From Pseudomonas kermanshahensis (GTDB taxonomy: Bacteria > Pseudomonadota > Gammaproteobacteria > Pseudomonadales > Pseudomonadaceae), in contig NZ_JABWRY020000001.1 of NCBI RefSeq assembly GCF_014269205.2, positions 1,488,001 to 1,552,000 on the forward strand: a stretch of 64,000 nucleotides of DNA, in the 5' to 3' direction. Position numbers and translations under genes: made by a program. Below the pieces are notes generated by a model, which made no database searches, was not told where the DNA came from, and was given only the letters and a program-made list of their open reading frames with translations. Each line of letters begins with the position of its first letter. Position 1 is the stretch's first letter. Below, piece after piece: positions 24,425-38,983 of the stretch.

Positions 24425-25894
24425 TCAGCCGATCAGTTGCAGGCCGGCCTGCTGAACCATTTCCAGCAGCGGTTGCGGGTACACACCGAGCACGAAGGCC
24501 AGGATAGCGATGGCCAGCAGCATGACGCCGCCGGTGCGCTGTTCCCACTTCAGCGGGGCATCGTGACGACGCAGGTTTGGCTCGACCAGGTACAGGGTGA
24601 CCATGACGCGCAGGTAGTAGTAAACACCGATGGCGCTACCGATCACCAAGGCGCCGACCAGCCACCACAGGTGCGACTCGACGCCGGTGGCGATGATGTA
24701 GAACTTGCCGATGAAGCCTGCAGTCAGCGGGATGCCGGCCAGCGACAGCATCATCACGGTCAGCACGGCAGTCAGGTACGGACGGCGCCAGAACAGGCCA
24801 CGGTACTCGTACAGGGCGTCAGCATCACGGCCGCCGTAAGGCGAGGACATCAACGTGATGACGCCGAAGGCACCCAGGCTGGTGATCACGTAGGTGACCA
24901 GGTACACGCCCATGGCTTCCAGGGCCAGGCCCTTGCTGGCGACCAGGGCGATGACCAGGTAACCGAAGTGGGCGATCGACGAGTAACCCAGCAGACGCTT
25001 GAGGTTGCTCTGGGTCAGTGCCAACAGGTTACCGACCAGGATCGAAGCCACCGCGATCACCGCCAGAACGGTGCTTAGCACGCCGCTGCTGGCAGCAGGG
25101 GAGAGCATGAACAGGCGCACGACCACGGCGAATACCGCAACCTTGCTGGCGGTGGCCAGGAACGCAGCGACGGGCGCCGGAGCACCTTCGTACACGTCCG
25201 GGGTCCACAGGTGGAACGGCACCAGCGACAGCTTGAAGGCCAGGCCGACCAGCATCATGCCCAGGCCCAGTTGTGCGACCAGGCTTGGCATGTTGGTGGC
25301 TGCCAGGGCTTTACCGATCTGGTCGAAGCTCAGGCTACCGGCATCGGCGTAAAGCAATGCCATGCCGAACAGCAGGAAGGCAGAACCTGCAGCCGACAGC
25401 ACCATGTACTTGATGCCGGCTTCCAGCGAACGCTTGTTGAAGAAGGCATACGCCACCAGGCCATAGACCGGCACCGACAGCAACTCCAGGCCGATGAACA
25501 GGCCGGCCAGGTGGTTGGCACTGACCAGCACCAGGCCACCCAGTGCCGACATCAGCAGCAGCAGGTAGAGTTCTTCACGGTTGCCCGGGAAGCCTTTGGC
25601 GCCTTCGCCAAGGTAGGCATGGGCCAGCGTGACGCAGGCCAGCGTGGCCACTAGGATGATCGCCATGTACAGGCAGGCGAACTTGTCGATGGTGATCAGC
25701 GAGGTCACCGCCAGGGGCGCGACCTTCAGTGCTGGCAAGATCGACAGCAAGGCCAGGTTCAGGCCCACGGTGGACAGTAGGAAGGTCTGCGAGTGGTTGC
25801 GCTTCCAGGCGATCGCCAGCATCACCACCACCGTGGTGATGGTGGTGATCAGCATCGGCGCCAATGCGATGAAGTGTTGAGTGGTGAATTCCAT
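24425..25894 (-). CDS. nuoN: NADH-quinone oxidoreductase subunit N
   Basis: Last gene of the operon; antiporter-like membrane subunit of complex I, 489 aa, with about 14 transmembrane helices. Key motifs are the proton-channel glutamate region [19 protein letters not shown] and the broken-helix region [20 protein letters not shown]. The ATG at 25894 lies 7 bp after the nuoM stop; a longer frame exists but runs into nuoM. The terminator follows within 16 bp. Confidence 0.96.
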   Translation of the reverse strand: MEFTTQHFIALAPMLITTITTVVVMLAIAWKRNHSQTFLLSTVGLNLALLSILPALKVAPLAVTSLITIDKFACLYMAIILVATLACVTLAHAYLGEGAKGFPGNREELYLLLLMSALGGLVLVSANHLAGLFIGLELLSVPVYGLVAYAFFNKRSLEAGIKYMVLSAAGSAFLLFGMALLYADAGSLSFDQIGKALAATNMPSLVAQLGLGMMLVGLAFKLSLVPFHLWTPDVYEGAPAPVAAFLATASKVAVFAVVVRLFMLSPAASSGVLSTVLAVIAVASILVGNLLALTQSNLKRLLGYSSIAHFGYLVIALVASKGLALEAMGVYLVTYVITSLGAFGVITLMSSPYGGRDADALYEYRGLFWRRPYLTAVLTVMMLSLAGIPLTAGFIGKFYIIATGVESHLWWLVGALVIGSAIGVYYYLRVMVTLYLVEPNLRRHDAPLKWEQRTGGVMLLAIAILAFVLGVYPQPLLEMVQQAGLQLIG

Positions 25895-25901
25895 AGCGCT
25901 C

Positions 25902-27434
25902 TTACCGGGCCGAAGCGAGTTGAGTGAAAGCGGAACCAAGCCACTGCTGCACACCGCTCATGGTGGCGGCAGAAGTGTCGAGGAACGGCTGCGGGTACAC
26001 ACCAAGCACGATCAGCAGCACTGCCAGGCCCAGCACCATGATCAGCTCGCGGCCGTCCATGCCGGCCAGCACGGCGTCGCTTTTGCTTGGGCCGAAGTAG
26101 GCGCGGTGGATCATGATCAGCGAGTAGACCGAGCCGAAGACCAGGCCGGTGGTGGCGATCACGGTGATCCACGGCACGCTGGCGAAGCTGCCGATCAGGA
26201 TCAGGAACTCGCCGACGAAGTTGCCGGTGCCTGGCAGGCCCAGCGATGCGGCGGCGAAGAACAGGCTGATCGCAGGCAGGTAGGCGATGCGGTGCCACAG
26301 GCCGCCCATTTGACGCATGTCACGGGTGTGCAGGCGCTCGTACAGCTGGCCGGACAGGATGAACAGCGCGGCTGCCGACAGGCCGTGGGCCAGCATCTGG
26401 ATCACCGCGCCTTGCAGGGCTTGCTGGCTGCCGGAGTAGATACCGATCAGCACGAAGCCCATGTGCGAAACGCTGGAGAAGGCGATCAGGCGCTTGATGT
26501 CGGTTTGCGCGAAGGCCAGGAAGGCACCGTAGAAGATACCGATCAGGCCCAGGGTCATGGCGATCGGCGCAAACTCGGCCGAGGCGTTCGGGAACAACGG
26601 CAGGGCGAAGCGCAGCAGGCCGTAGGCCGCCGTCTTCAGCAAGATACCCGCCAGGTCCACGGAACCTGCAGTCGGTGCCTGGGCGTGCGCATCAGGCAGC
26701 CAGGAGTGGAACGGCACCACCGGCAGCTTGACCGCGAAGGCGATGAAGAAGCCCAGCATCAGCACGTACTCGACACCGGCCGGCAGTTCGGCCTTGAGCA
26801 GATCGCTGTAGTTGAAGGTGAGTACGCCGGTGGTGTTGTAGTTGACCAGCACCAGGCCAAGGATCGCCACCAGCATGATCAGGCCGCTGGCCTGGGTGAA
26901 GATGAAGAACTTGGTTGCAGCGTAGATCCGGGTCTTCTTGCCGTCTGCGGAGCTGTGACCCCAGAGCGCGATGAGGAAATACATCGGCACCAGCATCATT
27001 TCCCAGAAGAAGAAGAACAGGAACAGGTCCAGGGCCAGGAACACACCGACCACACCGCCCAGGATCCACATCAGGTTGAGGTGGAAGAAGCCGACGTGGC
27101 GCTGGATCTCTTTCCAGGAGCACAGTACCGACAGTACACCGAGCAGGCCGGTCAGCAGGATCATCAGCAGCGACAGGCCGTCGAGGGCCAGGTGGATGCT
27201 GATGCCGAAGCGCTTGATCCACTCGACTTTGTATTCGAGTGCCCAGGCAGGTTCGGCGCCCGGAGCAGGGGCCAGGGTGTAGTCGCCGGTGCCCCACAGG
27301 TACAGGCCGATGCCGAGCAGCAGGGACATGGTCAGCAGCGCGATCCAGCGCGGCAGGGTGGCGCCGAAGCGCTCACCCAGCCAGCACAGGAAGCCGCCGA
27401 TGAAGGGGATCAGGATCAGCCAAGGCAAAATCAT
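25902..27434 (-). CDS. nuoM: NADH-quinone oxidoreductase subunit M
   Basis: Antiporter-like proton-pumping subunit, 510 aa, entirely membrane embedded. Characteristic segments are [20 protein letters not shown] (conserved glutamate), [20 protein letters not shown] and [20 protein letters not shown]. Start [14 protein letters not shown] at 27434, 40 bp after nuoL. Confidence 0.97.
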   Translation of the reverse strand: MILPWLILIPFIGGFLCWLGERFGATLPRWIALLTMSLLLGIGLYLWGTGDYTLAPAPGAEPAWALEYKVEWIKRFGISIHLALDGLSLLMILLTGLLGVLSVLCSWKEIQRHVGFFHLNLMWILGGVVGVFLALDLFLFFFFWEMMLVPMYFLIALWGHSSADGKKTRIYAATKFFIFTQASGLIMLVAILGLVLVNYNTTGVLTFNYSDLLKAELPAGVEYVLMLGFFIAFAVKLPVVPFHSWLPDAHAQAPTAGSVDLAGILLKTAAYGLLRFALPLFPNASAEFAPIAMTLGLIGIFYGAFLAFAQTDIKRLIAFSSVSHMGFVLIGIYSGSQQALQGAVIQMLAHGLSAAALFILSGQLYERLHTRDMRQMGGLWHRIAYLPAISLFFAAASLGLPGTGNFVGEFLILIGSFASVPWITVIATTGLVFGSVYSLIMIHRAYFGPSKSDAVLAGMDGRELIMVLGLAVLLIVLGVYPQPFLDTSAATMSGVQQWLGSAFTQLASAR

Positions 27435-27474
27435 GACGGGTTGGTTTCCTTTGGCAAAGTCGCAAGATTCATAG

Positions 27475-29328
27475 TCATACCGCGGCCACTACCACAGCGC
27501 CGAGTACCAGCACGGCGCCGACGGCGATCGAGGCGGTGTACCAACGCAGCTGGCCGGTCTCGGTCTTGCTCATGGCGACGTGGCCGCCACGGGCCATCCG
27601 AGGGATCAGGCCGATACTGCGGTCAACCGGGTCCTTGCGCAGGATGTGGCTGATCAGCAGGTAAGGTTTGACGAAGAGCTTGTCGTAGATCCAGTCGAAG
27701 CCCCAGGCAGCGAACCACCAGGCCGACAGGACGCGGCCGATGCTGCTGTTGGCGACGGCGCTGACGAAACGACGCTTGCCCAGGAACAGCAGGGCCGACA
27801 GCAGGATACCGGCGATGGCGATGGCACCCGAGGCGATCTCCAGCGAGTGCTTGGCGTCGCCACCGGCATGGCCGGCGCTTTCAGGCAGTACACCGGCCAG
27901 TGGCGGGGTGATCCAGGCGCCTACGAAGGTCGACAGCACGATCAGCACGCCCAGCGGCAGCCAGTGGCTGATGCCGTGGCCCGCGTGGGCTTCGGTCTTG
28001 GCTTCGCCGTGGAAGGCGATGAAGATCAGGCGGAAGGTGTACAGCGAGGTCATGAACGCACCGACCAGGCCGGCGTACAGCAAACCGGTGTTGCCGCTGG
28101 CGAAGGCTTCCCAGAGGATCTCGTCCTTGGAATAGAAGCCCACGGTGACGATCGGCAGGGCAGCCAGGGCGGCACCACCGACCACGAAGCTGGCGTAGGC
28201 CAGCGGCAGTTTCTTCCACAGGCCGCCCATCTTGAAGATGTTCTGCTCGTGGTGGCAGGCAACGATCACCGCACCGGAGGCAAGGAACAGCAGGGCCTTG
28301 AAGAAGGCGTGGGTCATCAGGTGGAAGATCGCCGCGTCCCAGGCGCCAACGCCCAGGGCCAGGAACATGTAGCCGATCTGGCTCATGGTCGAGTAGGCGA
28401 GGATACGCTTGATGTCGGTCTGAACCAGCGCGGCGAAGCCGGCCAGTACCAGGGTCACACCGCCGACTACGCCGACCAGGTGCAGGACGTCCGGCGCCAG
28501 CAGGAACAGGCCGTTGGTACGGGCGATCAGGTATACGCCCGCGGTCACCATGGTTGCGGCGTGGATCAGTGCCGAAACCGGGGTCGGGCCCGCCATTGCG
28601 TCGGCCAGCCAGGTCTGCAGCGGCAGCTGGGCCGATTTACCGACCGCGCCACCCAGCAGCATCAGGGTAGCCAGGACCATCCAGGTGTCACCCGCCTGGA
28701 ACTTCTGCGGTGCCAGCACCAGCAGTTCCTGCACGTTCAGGGTACCCAGCTGGGCGAACAGGATGAACAGGCCGATAGCCATGAACACGTCGCCGATACG
28801 GGTGACGATGAAGGCCTTGAGTGCTGCGTTACCGTTGTTGCGGTTGCTGTAGTAGAAACCGATCAACAGGTACGAGCACAGGCCCACGCCTTCCCAGCCG
28901 AAGTAGATGAACAGCAGGTTATCGCCCAGCACCAGGAACAGCATGCTGGCGATGAACAGGTTGGTGTACGAGAAGAAGCGCGAGTAACCGGCTTCGCCAC
29001 GCATGTACCAGGACGCGAACAGGTGGATCAGGAAGCCTACGCCGGTGACCACGCCGAGCATGGTGACCGACAGGCCGTCCACGTACAGGGTGAAGTTCGG
29101 CGCAAAGCCGTCCACCGACATCCACTGCCACAACAGCTGGCTGTACGCACCGCCTTCAGGCGGGGCGACATTGAACTGCCAGATGACGTAGGCGGCTGTC
29201 GCGGCCGAGAGGCCCACCGAGCCGACGCCGATCAGGGCGGACAGGTTCTCCGAGAACCGCCCGCGCGAGAACGACAACAGCAAGAAGCCGATCAGGGGGA
29301 AGACGAAAGTCAGGAAGATAAGGTTCAT
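27475..29328 (-). CDS. nuoL: NADH-quinone oxidoreductase subunit L
   Basis: Distal antiporter-like subunit, 617 aa, with the long amphipathic C-terminal helix that runs along the membrane arm. Motifs are [40 protein letters not shown] and [20 protein letters not shown]. Its ATG overlaps the nuoK stop by 4 bp. Confidence 0.97.
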
Positions 29329-29633
29329 CCGCGCATCTCACTGGCAGCATCGATGTCGAGAGTGTGGAAGCGGCGATACAGCTGCAGCAGGATAGCCAGG
29401 CCAATACTGGCCTCGGCGGCTGCCAGGCTGATCACCAGAATGAACATCACCTGGCCGTCGGGTTGGACCCAACGGGCACCGGCGACGATGAACGCCAGGG
29501 CAGAGGCGTTCATCATGACTTCCAGGCTCATGAGCACGAAGAGGATGTTGCGGCGGACCATCAGGCCAACCAGACCTAAGCAGAACAGGATGCCGGCGAC
29601 CGCCAGACCATGCTCGAGAGGGATAGCACCCAT
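29325..29633 (-). CDS. nuoK: NADH-quinone oxidoreductase subunit K
   Basis: Small membrane subunit of complex I, 102 aa, three transmembrane helices. The conserved glutamates lie in [17 protein letters not shown] and in [12 protein letters not shown], part of the central hydrophilic axis. It overlaps nuoL by 4 bp and is separated from nuoJ by 3 bp. Confidence 0.97.
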
Positions 29634-29636
29634 GAT

Positions 29637-30137
29637 TTACTCCTTCGCCTCAACGCGGCCCAGGTGGAAGGCGGTGACGGCTGCGGCGAGCAGCAGCATC
29701 GACGCCAGTTCGACCACCAGCAGGTACGGGCCGAACAGGCTGATGCCCACGGCCTTGGCGTCCACGGTGGTACCGCTGATGGCTGCGCCGCTTGGGGTGA
29801 CGAACAGCACGTACAGCAGCTCGAGCAGCAGCAGGGCGGCGAGGATCACCGGCCCGGCCCATATGCCAGGCTTGAGCCAGCCGCGCTCCTGGGCGACCGA
29901 CGCCGGCCCCAGGTTGAGCATCATTACCACGAAGACGAACAGCACCATGATGGCGCCGGCGTAGGCGATCACTTCCAGGGCGCCGGCGAACGGCGCACCC
30001 AGGGCGAAGAAGATCATTGCCACGGAAATCAGCGAAATGATCAGGTAGAGCAGGGCGTGCACGGGGTTGGTGCCGGTCACCACCCGAAGGGTGGAGACCA
30101 CGGCGATCCCGGATGCGAAGTAGAAAGCGAATTCCAT
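29637..30137 (-). CDS. nuoJ: NADH-quinone oxidoreductase subunit J
   Basis: Membrane subunit of complex I, 166 aa with five predicted helices. The third helix has the conserved [20 protein letters not shown] that undergoes the pi-bulge change in coupling. It starts [10 protein letters not shown] at 30137, 10 bp after nuoI. Confidence 0.97.
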   Translation of the reverse strand: MEFAFYFASGIAVVSTLRVVTGTNPVHALLYLIISLISVAMIFFALGAPFAGALEVIAYAGAIMVLFVFVVMMLNLGPASVAQERGWLKPGIWAGPVILAALLLLELLYVLFVTPSGAAISGTTVDAKAVGISLFGPYLLVVELASMLLLAAAVTAFHLGRVEAKE

Positions 30138-30147
30138 CTTTCTGTCC

Positions 30148-30696
30148 TTATGGGAGCAAGCTCTTCACGTTGATCGGCTCGGCTTCGTTCTGTGCAGAAC
30201 CTTTCGGCTTGCCAGCGATCGCCATACCCGCAACACGGTAGAAGTTGTAGTCAGGGTTCTTGCCGGGGCCGGAGATCAGCAGATCTTCTTTCTCGTACAC
30301 CAGGTCCTGACGCTTGAACTCGGCCATTTCGAAATCCGGAGTCAGCTGGATCGCGGTGGTCGGGCACGCCTCTTCGCACAGGCCGCAGAAGATGCAGCGC
30401 GAGAAGTTGATGCGGAAGAACTCGGGGTACCAACGACCGTCCTCGGTCTCGGCCTTCTGCAGCGAAATGCAGCCGACCGGGCAGGCCACCGCGCAGAGGT
30501 TGCACGCTACGCAGCGCTCCTCGCCGTCGGGGTCGCGGGTGAGGACGATGCGGCCGCGGTAGCGCGGCGGCAGGTACACCGCTTCTTCGGGGTACTGCAG
30601 GGTGTCGCGCTTGCGGAACCCGTGGGAGAACACCATGGCCAGGCTGCGCAGCTGAGTGCCGGTGCCCTTAACGATGTCGCCGATATACTTGAACAT
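30148..30696 (-). CDS. nuoI: NADH-quinone oxidoreductase subunit I (2x 4Fe-4S)
   Basis: Peripheral ferredoxin-like subunit, 182 aa, carrying clusters N6a and N6b near the quinone site. The two binding motifs are [15 protein letters not shown] and [15 protein letters not shown]. The N-terminal amphipathic helix anchors it to the membrane arm. It follows nuoH by 11 bp. Confidence 0.97.
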   Translation of the reverse strand: MFKYIGDIVKGTGTQLRSLAMVFSHGFRKRDTLQYPEEAVYLPPRYRGRIVLTRDPDGEERCVACNLCAVACPVGCISLQKAETEDGRWYPEFFRINFSRCIFCGLCEEACPTTAIQLTPDFEMAEFKRQDLVYEKEDLLISGPGKNPDYNFYRVAGMAIAGKPKGSAQNEAEPINVKSLLP

Positions 30697-30707
30697 GGGT
30701 CAAATCC

Positions 30708-31715
30708 TCACTGGGCCGCGACGGCTGGCGTGTTGTAAAGCACGATCGCAGCGGTCACCAGCAAATTGATCAGGGTCAGCGGCAGGCAGAACTTCCAGCT
30801 GAAGTCCATCACCTGGTCATAGCGTGGGCGCGGGATCGAGGCGCGCAGCAGGATGAACAGCATGATGAAGAACGCGGTCTTCAGCGCGAACCACAGGAAC
30901 GGCACCTGAGGCAGCAGGTCGAACGGACCGTGCCAGCCGCCGAAGAACAGGGTCACCAGCAGCGCCGAGATGAGGATGATGCCGATGTACTCACCGACGA
31001 AGAACATGCCCCATTTCATGCCGGCATACTCGATGTGGTAGCCGTCGGCCAGTTCCTGTTCCGCTTCCGGCTGGTCGAACGGGTGACGGTGAGTCACGGC
31101 GACGCCAGCGATGAAGAAGGTGCAGAAGCCGAAGAACTGCGGAATGATGAACCACAGGTTCTGGGCCTGGTATTCAACGATGTCGCGCATGTTGAACGAA
31201 CCCACCTGCACCACCACGCCCATCAGCGCCAGGCCCAGGAACACCTCGTACGAGACGGTCTGTGCCGAGGCCCGCAGGCTGCCCAACAACGCGTACTTGT
31301 TGTTCGACGACCAACCGGCGAACAGCACGGCGTACACCGACAGGCCGGCCATGGCGAAGAAGAACAGCAGGCCGATGTTCAGGTCGGCGACGCCCCAGCC
31401 CGGTGTGATCGGGATGATCGAGAAGCCGATCAGCAGGGCGCTCATGGCCACGACCGGCGCCAGGGTGAAGATCATCTTGTCGACGAAGGGCGGGTTCCAG
31501 TCTTCCTTGAAGAACATCTTCAGCATGTCGGCGGCGATCTGGAACATGCCGAACGGGCCGACACGGTTAGGACCGTAGCGGTCCTGCCACCAGCCCAGCA
31601 GGCGGCGCTCGACGAAGCTGAGCAGCGCACCGCAGACGACTACGGCCAGCAGCACCACGATAGCCTTGACGACCTGGATGATCACATCGATCACTTCGGG
31701 GGTGAACCAGCTCAT
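30708..31715 (-). CDS. nuoH: NADH-quinone oxidoreductase subunit H
   Basis: Membrane subunit forming the quinone chamber, 335 aa, eight helices. Visible signature stretches are [40 protein letters not shown] (acidic loop at the quinone site) and [19 protein letters not shown]. The start overlaps the nuoG stop by 4 bp. Confidence 0.97.
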   Translation of the reverse strand: MSWFTPEVIDVIIQVVKAIVVLLAVVVCGALLSFVERRLLGWWQDRYGPNRVGPFGMFQIAADMLKMFFKEDWNPPFVDKMIFTLAPVVAMSALLIGFSIIPITPGWGVADLNIGLLFFFAMAGLSVYAVLFAGWSSNNKYALLGSLRASAQTVSYEVFLGLALMGVVVQVGSFNMRDIVEYQAQNLWFIIPQFFGFCTFFIAGVAVTHRHPFDQPEAEQELADGYHIEYAGMKWGMFFVGEYIGIILISALLVTLFFGGWHGPFDLLPQVPFLWFALKTAFFIMLFILLRASIPRPRYDQVMDFSWKFCLPLTLINLLVTAAIVLYNTPAVAAQ

Positions 31716-34426
31716 TGTGCTGCCTCCTGCAGGCCTTCGACGGGTGCACCGAAGATGGCAGGCGGAATGCCAGCCAGGCCTTTCGGCAGCGCGACCAGGC
31801 CAGCGCCCAGCTCTTCATTGATGCGCAGCGGCAGACGCAGTGCCACGCCCGCCACGTTGAGGCTGAGCAGCGCACCTTCGTTGACGCCCAGGCGGTCCGC
31901 TTCGGACTTGGCCAGGCCAACGTAGGCAGCTGGGATGCGCTCTTGTACCGGGGCGGCGCGCGAGGAGTTCTCTTCGCTGCCGAACAGGTGGAAGAACGGC
32001 ACGGCGGTCCAGGTGCCACGGGCCGGGTTGAATGCGCCCGGGATGGCGTTGAACCAGTTCAGGCGATCACCTTGCGATTCGATCAGGCGCACGCCCGGGT
32101 CACCGGCACGCAGATGGCCACCGACCTCGTCCTGGAACTTGTTCCAGGCTTGCGGCGAGTTCCAGCCCGGCGACCAGGCGAACGGCACTTGTTGGCGCGG
32201 TTCGACGGAGCCCGAGTAACCTTCCATCGAGAAGGCGAACGCGGTGTCCTTGTCTTGCGGGGTACGCGGCTCGTGCACGCTGATGTTGGCGCGCATGGCG
32301 GTACGGCCGGAGTAGCGCAGCGGCTCACGGGCCAGTTTCATGCCCTTGATGCGGAACGCGGCGGAAGGCGCTGCGTTGACGATGCCAGCCAGTTGTGGGG
32401 CGGCTTCGGCGCAGGCGCTGGTGACGTGGTCCAGTTGGGTCCAGTCGACCGGCTTGTTCAGCAGGGTCGCACGCAGGGCGTGCATCCAGCGCCAGCCTTC
32501 GTGGACCAGAATGCTGCTGTCCAGGTATTGCGGGTCGAACACCTGGAAGAAGCGCTGGGCGCGGCCTTCCTGGCTGACCAGGGTGCCGTCGCCTTCGGCG
32601 AACGAGGCTGCCGGCAGCACCAGGTGAGCGCGTTCCAGGGTGGCGGTGTTGGAATGGTCGGCAACGATCACGACTTTGGCTGCAGCCAGGGCGGCATCGA
32701 CCTTGGCGGCCGAGACGCGGGTGTACAGGTCGTTTTCCAGGACCACGATGGCGTCGGCTTTGCCGCTGATGACCGCGTCCAGCGCGGCATCGACGGACTC
32801 ACCGCCCAGCATCGCCAGGCCGAAGCTGTTGGCTTCAGGCACGACCAGGCTCAGCGAACCGTTTTTCTCGCGCAGCTTCAGGGCCTTGGCGATGTTGGCG
32901 GCGGCTTCGATCAGCGCCGGGTCGGCCAGCGAGGTACCGGCAACTACCAATGGGCGCTTGGCCGCAACCAGGGCATCGGCGATGCGCTGGGCCAGGGCCT
33001 TGGCTTCTTCGTCCAGGCCTGCAACGGCCGGGGCGCTCGGGTCGATGGCGTGGGCCACGGCGAAGCCGATGCGGGCCAGATCAGCCGGGGCTGCGTGTAC
33101 GCATTCTTCAGCGACGTCATCCAGCTTGGTTTCAGCCAGGCTGGCGATGAACAGCGGGTACAGCGCGTGCTGGCCGATGTTTTTCACCGCGGCGTCCAGC
33201 CAAGGCTGCACTTTCATCGCCTCGGCCATGGCTTCGGCCTTGCCTTTGGTGGCCTGGCGTACGGACAGGGCAACGCGGGCGGCGGTCTGGGTCAGGTCTT
33301 CGCCAAGCACGAACACAGCGTCGTGGTCTTCGATGTCGCGCAGGGTCGGCACCGGCAGCGGGCTGTTGTTCAGCACGTTCAGGGCCAGGCGCACACGGGC
33401 CAGTTCGCCCGCTTCCATGCCCGAATAGAAGTAGTCGGCACCGACCAGCTCACGCAGGCCGTAGTTGCTTTCGAGGCTGGCGCGCGGCGAGCCGATACCG
33501 ACGATGGTGCGCCCGCGCAGCAGGTCGGCGGCCTTGTCCAGTGCGGCGTCCAGGCTCAGCTTGGTGCCATCGGCCAGGCGTGGCTGGCGGGGGCGGTCGG
33601 TGCGGTTGACGTAGCCATAACCGAAGCGGCCGCGGTCGCACAGGAAGTACTGGTTGACCGAGCCGTTGAAGCGGTTTTCGATGCGACGCAGTTCACCGTA
33701 GCGCTCGCCGGGGCTGATGTTGCAGCCACTGGAGCAGCCGTGGCAGATGCTCGGTGCGAACTGCATGTCCCACTTGCGGTTGTAGCGCTCGGAGTGGGTC
33801 TTGTCGGTGAACACGCCGGTCGGGCAGACCTCGGTCAGGTTGCCGGAGAACTCGCTTTCCAGCACGCCGTCTTCAACGCGGCCGAAGTACACGTTGTCGT
33901 GGGCGCCATAGACACCCAGGTCGGTACCGCCTGCGTAGTCCTTGTAGTAGCGCACGCAGCGGTAGCAGGCGATGCAGCGGTTCATCTCGTGTGCGATGAA
34001 CGGGCCGAGGTCCTGGTTCTGGTGGGTACGCTTGGTGAAACGGTAGCGGCGCTCGTTGTGGCCGGTCATTACCGTCATGTCCTGCAGGTGGCAGTGACCG
34101 CCTTCCTCGCACACTGGGCAGTCGTGCGGGTGGTTGGTCATCAGCCATTCGACGACGCTGGCGCGAAACGCCTTGGACTCTTCATCTTCGATGGAGATCC
34201 AGGTGCCGTCGGAGGCAGGGGTCATGCAGGACATGACGATACGACCACGGGTGTCGTTTTCGTCGGTGTACTGCTTGACCGCGCACTGCCGGCAGGCGCC
34301 AACGCTACCTAGCGCGGGGTGCCAGCAGAAATAAGGGATGTCGAGGCCGAGCGACAGACACGCCTGTAACAGGTTGTCTGCACCGTTGACTTCGAGCGCT
34401 TTGCCGTCTACGTGGATAGTGGCCAT
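31712..34426 (-). CDS. nuoG: NADH-quinone oxidoreductase subunit G
   Basis: Largest peripheral subunit, 904 aa. The N-terminal 2Fe-2S ferredoxin domain is followed by the His/Cys cluster site ([15 protein letters not shown]), two 4Fe-4S sites ([22 protein letters not shown]) and a catalytically silent molybdopterin-oxidoreductase-like domain. This is the long proteobacterial form with the extra N7-type region. A 132-bp gap separates it from nuoF, the largest gap in the operon. Confidence 0.96.
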   Translation of the reverse strand: MATIHVDGKALEVNGADNLLQACLSLGLDIPYFCWHPALGSVGACRQCAVKQYTDENDTRGRIVMSCMTPASDGTWISIEDEESKAFRASVVEWLMTNHPHDCPVCEEGGHCHLQDMTVMTGHNERRYRFTKRTHQNQDLGPFIAHEMNRCIACYRCVRYYKDYAGGTDLGVYGAHDNVYFGRVEDGVLESEFSGNLTEVCPTGVFTDKTHSERYNRKWDMQFAPSICHGCSSGCNISPGERYGELRRIENRFNGSVNQYFLCDRGRFGYGYVNRTDRPRQPRLADGTKLSLDAALDKAADLLRGRTIVGIGSPRASLESNYGLRELVGADYFYSGMEAGELARVRLALNVLNNSPLPVPTLRDIEDHDAVFVLGEDLTQTAARVALSVRQATKGKAEAMAEAMKVQPWLDAAVKNIGQHALYPLFIASLAETKLDDVAEECVHAAPADLARIGFAVAHAIDPSAPAVAGLDEEAKALAQRIADALVAAKRPLVVAGTSLADPALIEAAANIAKALKLREKNGSLSLVVPEANSFGLAMLGGESVDAALDAVISGKADAIVVLENDLYTRVSAAKVDAALAAAKVVIVADHSNTATLERAHLVLPAASFAEGDGTLVSQEGRAQRFFQVFDPQYLDSSILVHEGWRWMHALRATLLNKPVDWTQLDHVTSACAEAAPQLAGIVNAAPSAAFRIKGMKLAREPLRYSGRTAMRANISVHEPRTPQDKDTAFAFSMEGYSGSVEPRQQVPFAWSPGWNSPQAWNKFQDEVGGHLRAGDPGVRLIESQGDRLNWFNAIPGAFNPARGTWTAVPFFHLFGSEENSSRAAPVQERIPAAYVGLAKSEADRLGVNEGALLSLNVAGVALRLPLRINEELGAGLVALPKGLAGIPPAIFGAPVEGLQEAAQ

Positions 34427-34558
34427 TGTTCAAAGTTCTTCGTTGGCCCGCGTGAGCGGGCGTGGCTAATGGAAATCTGTACGCCTGCGGCCCGCCGCGA
34501 ATCGTTCGGGCCGGCCTGCAGGCTGGCGGGTGGCACGGACCACCCGCAGCTCATCTTG
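34427..34558 (-). promoter_or_regulatory. Structured nuoF-nuoG intergenic region
   Basis: Two perfect hairpins are visible: GCGGGTGG/CCACCCGC around a 6-base loop (34526-34547) and GCCCGC/GCGGGC around four bases (34446-34461). GC-rich self-complementary sequence lies between them. There is no T run. A role in mRNA processing or differential stability is possible; I see no gene or promoter. Confidence 0.45.
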
Positions 34559-35938
34559 TTATGCGCCGACCACGATCGGCCCGCTCGGTACTGGCTTGGC
34601 CAGGTTCGGGCGCAGGGCATCGGCAGCACTGGCTGGGGCGACACCGGCCTCGAACTCGGAGCGGAAGTATTTGATGGCACTGCCCAACGGCTCGACGGCA
34701 CCCGGTGCGTGAGCACAGAAGGTACGGCCTGGGCCGAGGAAGTTGACCAGGCCCAGCAGGGTCTCGATGTCTTCGGCGCGGCCTTGGCCTTGCTCCAGCG
34801 AGCGCAGCATTTTCACGCTCCACGGCAGGCCGTCACGGCATGGGGTGCACCATCCGCACGATTCGCGGGCGAAGAACTCTTCCATGTTGCGCAGCAGCGA
34901 GACCATGTTGATGCTGTCGTCGACCGCCATGGCCAGGCCAGTCCCCATCCGGGTGCCAACCTTGGCGATGCCGCCGGCGTACATCTGTGCGTCGAGGTGC
35001 TCGGGCAGCAGGAAGCCGGTACCGGCGCCACCTGGCTGCCAGCACTTGAGCTTGAAGCCGTCGCGCATGCCGCCGGCGTAGTCTTCGAACAGCTCACGGG
35101 CGGTGACGCCGAATGGCAGTTCCCACAGGCCAGGGTTTTTCACCTTGCCGGAGAAGCCCATCAGCTTGGTGCCGTGGTCTTCGCTGCCTTCGCGGGCCAG
35201 CGACTTGTACCAGTCGTTGCCGTTGGCGACGATGGCCGGCACGTTGCACAGGGTCTCGACGTTGTTCACGCAGGTCGGCTTGCCCCATACGCCAACGGCG
35301 GCAGGGAAGGGCGGCTTGGAGCGTGGGTTGGCGCGACGGCCTTCCAGCGAGTTGATCAGTGCGGTTTCTTCACCGCAGATGTAGCGGCCGGCACCGGTGT
35401 GCACGAACAGCTCGAAGTCAAAGCCCGAGCCCAGGATGTTTTTGCCCAGGAGGCCAGCGGCCTTGGCTTCGTCGATGGCGCGGTTTAGGTTTTTCGCTGC
35501 GGTGGTGTACTCGCCACGCAGGAAGATGTAGCCGCGGTAGGCCTTCAGGGCGCGGGCGCTGATCAGCATGCCCTCGACCAGCAGATGGGGCTGTTGCTCC
35601 ATCAGCATGCGGTCCTTCCAGGTGTTCGGCTCCATTTCGTCCGCGTTGCACAGCAGGTAGCGGATGTTCATGGATTCGTCTTTAGGCATCAGGCCCCACT
35701 TCACACCCGTGGGGAAGCCTGCGCCGCCGCGGCCCTTGAGGCCGGAGTCTTTGACGTTCTGCACGATGTCGTCTTGCGACATCTCGCTCAGTGCCTTGCG
35801 GGCAGCAGCGTAACCGTTCTTGGCCTGGTACTCGGCAAGCCACACCGGCTCGCCGTCGTCACGCAGACGCCAGGTCAGTGGGTGGGTTTCGGCCGAACGC
35901 GCGATGCGGTTGGCCGGGCCGAAGGAAGTAATGGTCAT
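34559..35938 (-). CDS. nuoF: NADH-quinone oxidoreductase subunit F (NADH/FMN-binding)
   Basis: Oxidises NADH at FMN and passes electrons to cluster N3; 459 aa. The nucleotide-binding loop is [17 protein letters not shown] and the 4Fe-4S site is [12 protein letters not shown] near residue 355. Its ATG overlaps the nuoE stop by 4 bp, matching their joint NADH dehydrogenase module with NuoG. Confidence 0.97.
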   Translation of the reverse strand: MTITSFGPANRIARSAETHPLTWRLRDDGEPVWLAEYQAKNGYAAARKALSEMSQDDIVQNVKDSGLKGRGGAGFPTGVKWGLMPKDESMNIRYLLCNADEMEPNTWKDRMLMEQQPHLLVEGMLISARALKAYRGYIFLRGEYTTAAKNLNRAIDEAKAAGLLGKNILGSGFDFELFVHTGAGRYICGEETALINSLEGRRANPRSKPPFPAAVGVWGKPTCVNNVETLCNVPAIVANGNDWYKSLAREGSEDHGTKLMGFSGKVKNPGLWELPFGVTARELFEDYAGGMRDGFKLKCWQPGGAGTGFLLPEHLDAQMYAGGIAKVGTRMGTGLAMAVDDSINMVSLLRNMEEFFARESCGWCTPCRDGLPWSVKMLRSLEQGQGRAEDIETLLGLVNFLGPGRTFCAHAPGAVEPLGSAIKYFRSEFEAGVAPASAADALRPNLAKPVPSGPIVVGA

Positions 35939-36432
35939 ACGTAACCCTCCAGCAGTTTGGAAACGCCAGCAGGCTGCACGTCGCCAAAGGTGTCATCGTC
36001 GATCATCAGGGCCGGGGCCTTGTCGCAGTTGCCCAGGCAGCAGACCGGCAGCAGGGTGAAGCGCCCGTCGGCGGTGGTCTGGCCGAGGCCGATGCCCAGT
36101 TCGCTTTGGATCTGGCTGACCACCGACTCGTGGCCACCGATGTAGCAGACCATGCTGTCGCACACACGGATGATGTGGCGGCCGACCGGCTGACGGAAGA
36201 TCTGGCTGTAGAACGTAGCCACGCCCTCGACGTCACTGGCCGGGATGCCCAGCACTTCGCCGATGGCGTGAATGGCGCCGTCCGGCACCCAGCCACGTTC
36301 CTTTTGGACGATCTTTAAGGCTTCGATGGACGCCGCGCGCGGGTCCTCGTAGTGATGCATCTCGTGCTCGATGGCCGAGCGCTCGGTTTCGCTCAGGGCG
36401 AAACGGTCTGTCTGGATAAGCGTGCTGTTCAT
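35935..36432 (-). CDS. nuoE: NADH-quinone oxidoreductase subunit E (2Fe-2S)
   Basis: Thioredoxin-like subunit, 165 aa, holding the off-pathway 2Fe-2S cluster N1a. Ligands lie in [11 protein letters not shown] and [11 protein letters not shown]. It sits 2 bp after nuoCD. Confidence 0.97.
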   Translation of the reverse strand: MNSTLIQTDRFALSETERSAIEHEMHHYEDPRAASIEALKIVQKERGWVPDGAIHAIGEVLGIPASDVEGVATFYSQIFRQPVGRHIIRVCDSMVCYIGGHESVVSQIQSELGIGLGQTTADGRFTLLPVCCLGNCDKAPALMIDDDTFGDVQPAGVSKLLEGYV

Positions 36433-36434
36433 GC

Positions 36435-38234
<1,800 letters not shown>

Positions 38235-38295
38235 TCAACGTAGAGAATGAAGCCAGGCCGCCGGCTCCTTGGGGAGCGGGCGGCAGGTCGCTGGA

Positions 38296-38973
38296 TCAGA
38301 CTTCGTCGGGGCTGCGCAGGTTGGTTACCGCGATACGCTGTTCACGACGCAGGTCTTTCTGGGCAGGCATCTCGGCACGGTAAATGCCTTGATCACCAAC
38401 AACCCAGGAAAGCGGGCGTCGCTCCTGGCCAATCGACTCCTGCAGCAGCATCAAGCCTTGCAGGAACGCTTCAGGGCGAGGCGGGCAGCCAGGCACGTAA
38501 ACATCCACGGGGAGGAACTTGTCGACCCCCTGAACGACCGAGTAAATGTCGTACATGCCACCGGAGTTGGCGCACGAACCCATGGAGATGACCCACTTCG
38601 GCTCGAGCATCTGCTCGTACAGGCGCTGAATGATCGGCGCCATCTTGATGAAGCAGGTACCGGCGATGACCATGAAGTCGGCCTGACGCGGCGAGGCCCG
38701 GATGACTTCGGCGCCGAAGCGGGCGATGTCGTGGGGCGCCGTGAAGGCCGTGGTCATTTCCACGTAGCAGCAGGACAGGCCGAAGTTATACGGCCAGAGG
38801 GAGTTCTTGCGACCCCAGTTGACCGCGCCACGCAGCACATCTTCGAGTTTCCCCATGTAGATGTTCTTGTGGACCTGGTCCTCGAGCAGTTGGTCGGTGA
38901 CGGTTTCCCGTTCACCTACCGGGTACTGCTCGTTGGGCGCATCCGGATCGATTCTGGTGAGATTGTATTGCAT
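38296..38973 (-). CDS. nuoB: NADH-quinone oxidoreductase subunit B (cluster N2)
   Basis: Holds the terminal 4Fe-4S cluster N2 that reduces quinone; 225 aa. Ligand motifs are GLSCCYVEM (tandem cysteines), [20 protein letters not shown] and [12 protein letters not shown] use the ATG at 38973 with GAGG upstream rather than the TTG six bases earlier. Spacing to nuoCD is 79 bp. Confidence 0.97.
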   Translation of the reverse strand: MQYNLTRIDPDAPNEQYPVGERETVTDQLLEDQVHKNIYMGKLEDVLRGAVNWGRKNSLWPYNFGLSCCYVEMTTAFTAPHDIARFGAEVIRASPRQADFMVIAGTCFIKMAPIIQRLYEQMLEPKWVISMGSCANSGGMYDIYSVVQGVDKFLPVDVYVPGCPPRPEAFLQGLMLLQESIGQERRPLSWVVGDQGIYRAEMPAQKDLRREQRIAVTNLRSPDEV

Positions 38974-38983
38974 TGCCAAAGCC

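Noticed and set aside
27580..29964. 794-codon open frame on the plus strand
   Set aside because: It is antisense to nuoL/nuoK/nuoJ; the product is Gln/His/Asp-rich and featureless, a by-product of high third-position GC. The genes on the minus strand have clear motifs.
31715..34312. 865-codon open frame on the plus strand
   Set aside because: Antisense to nuoG, which has unambiguous Fe-S motifs; no ribosome binding site or recognisable domain.
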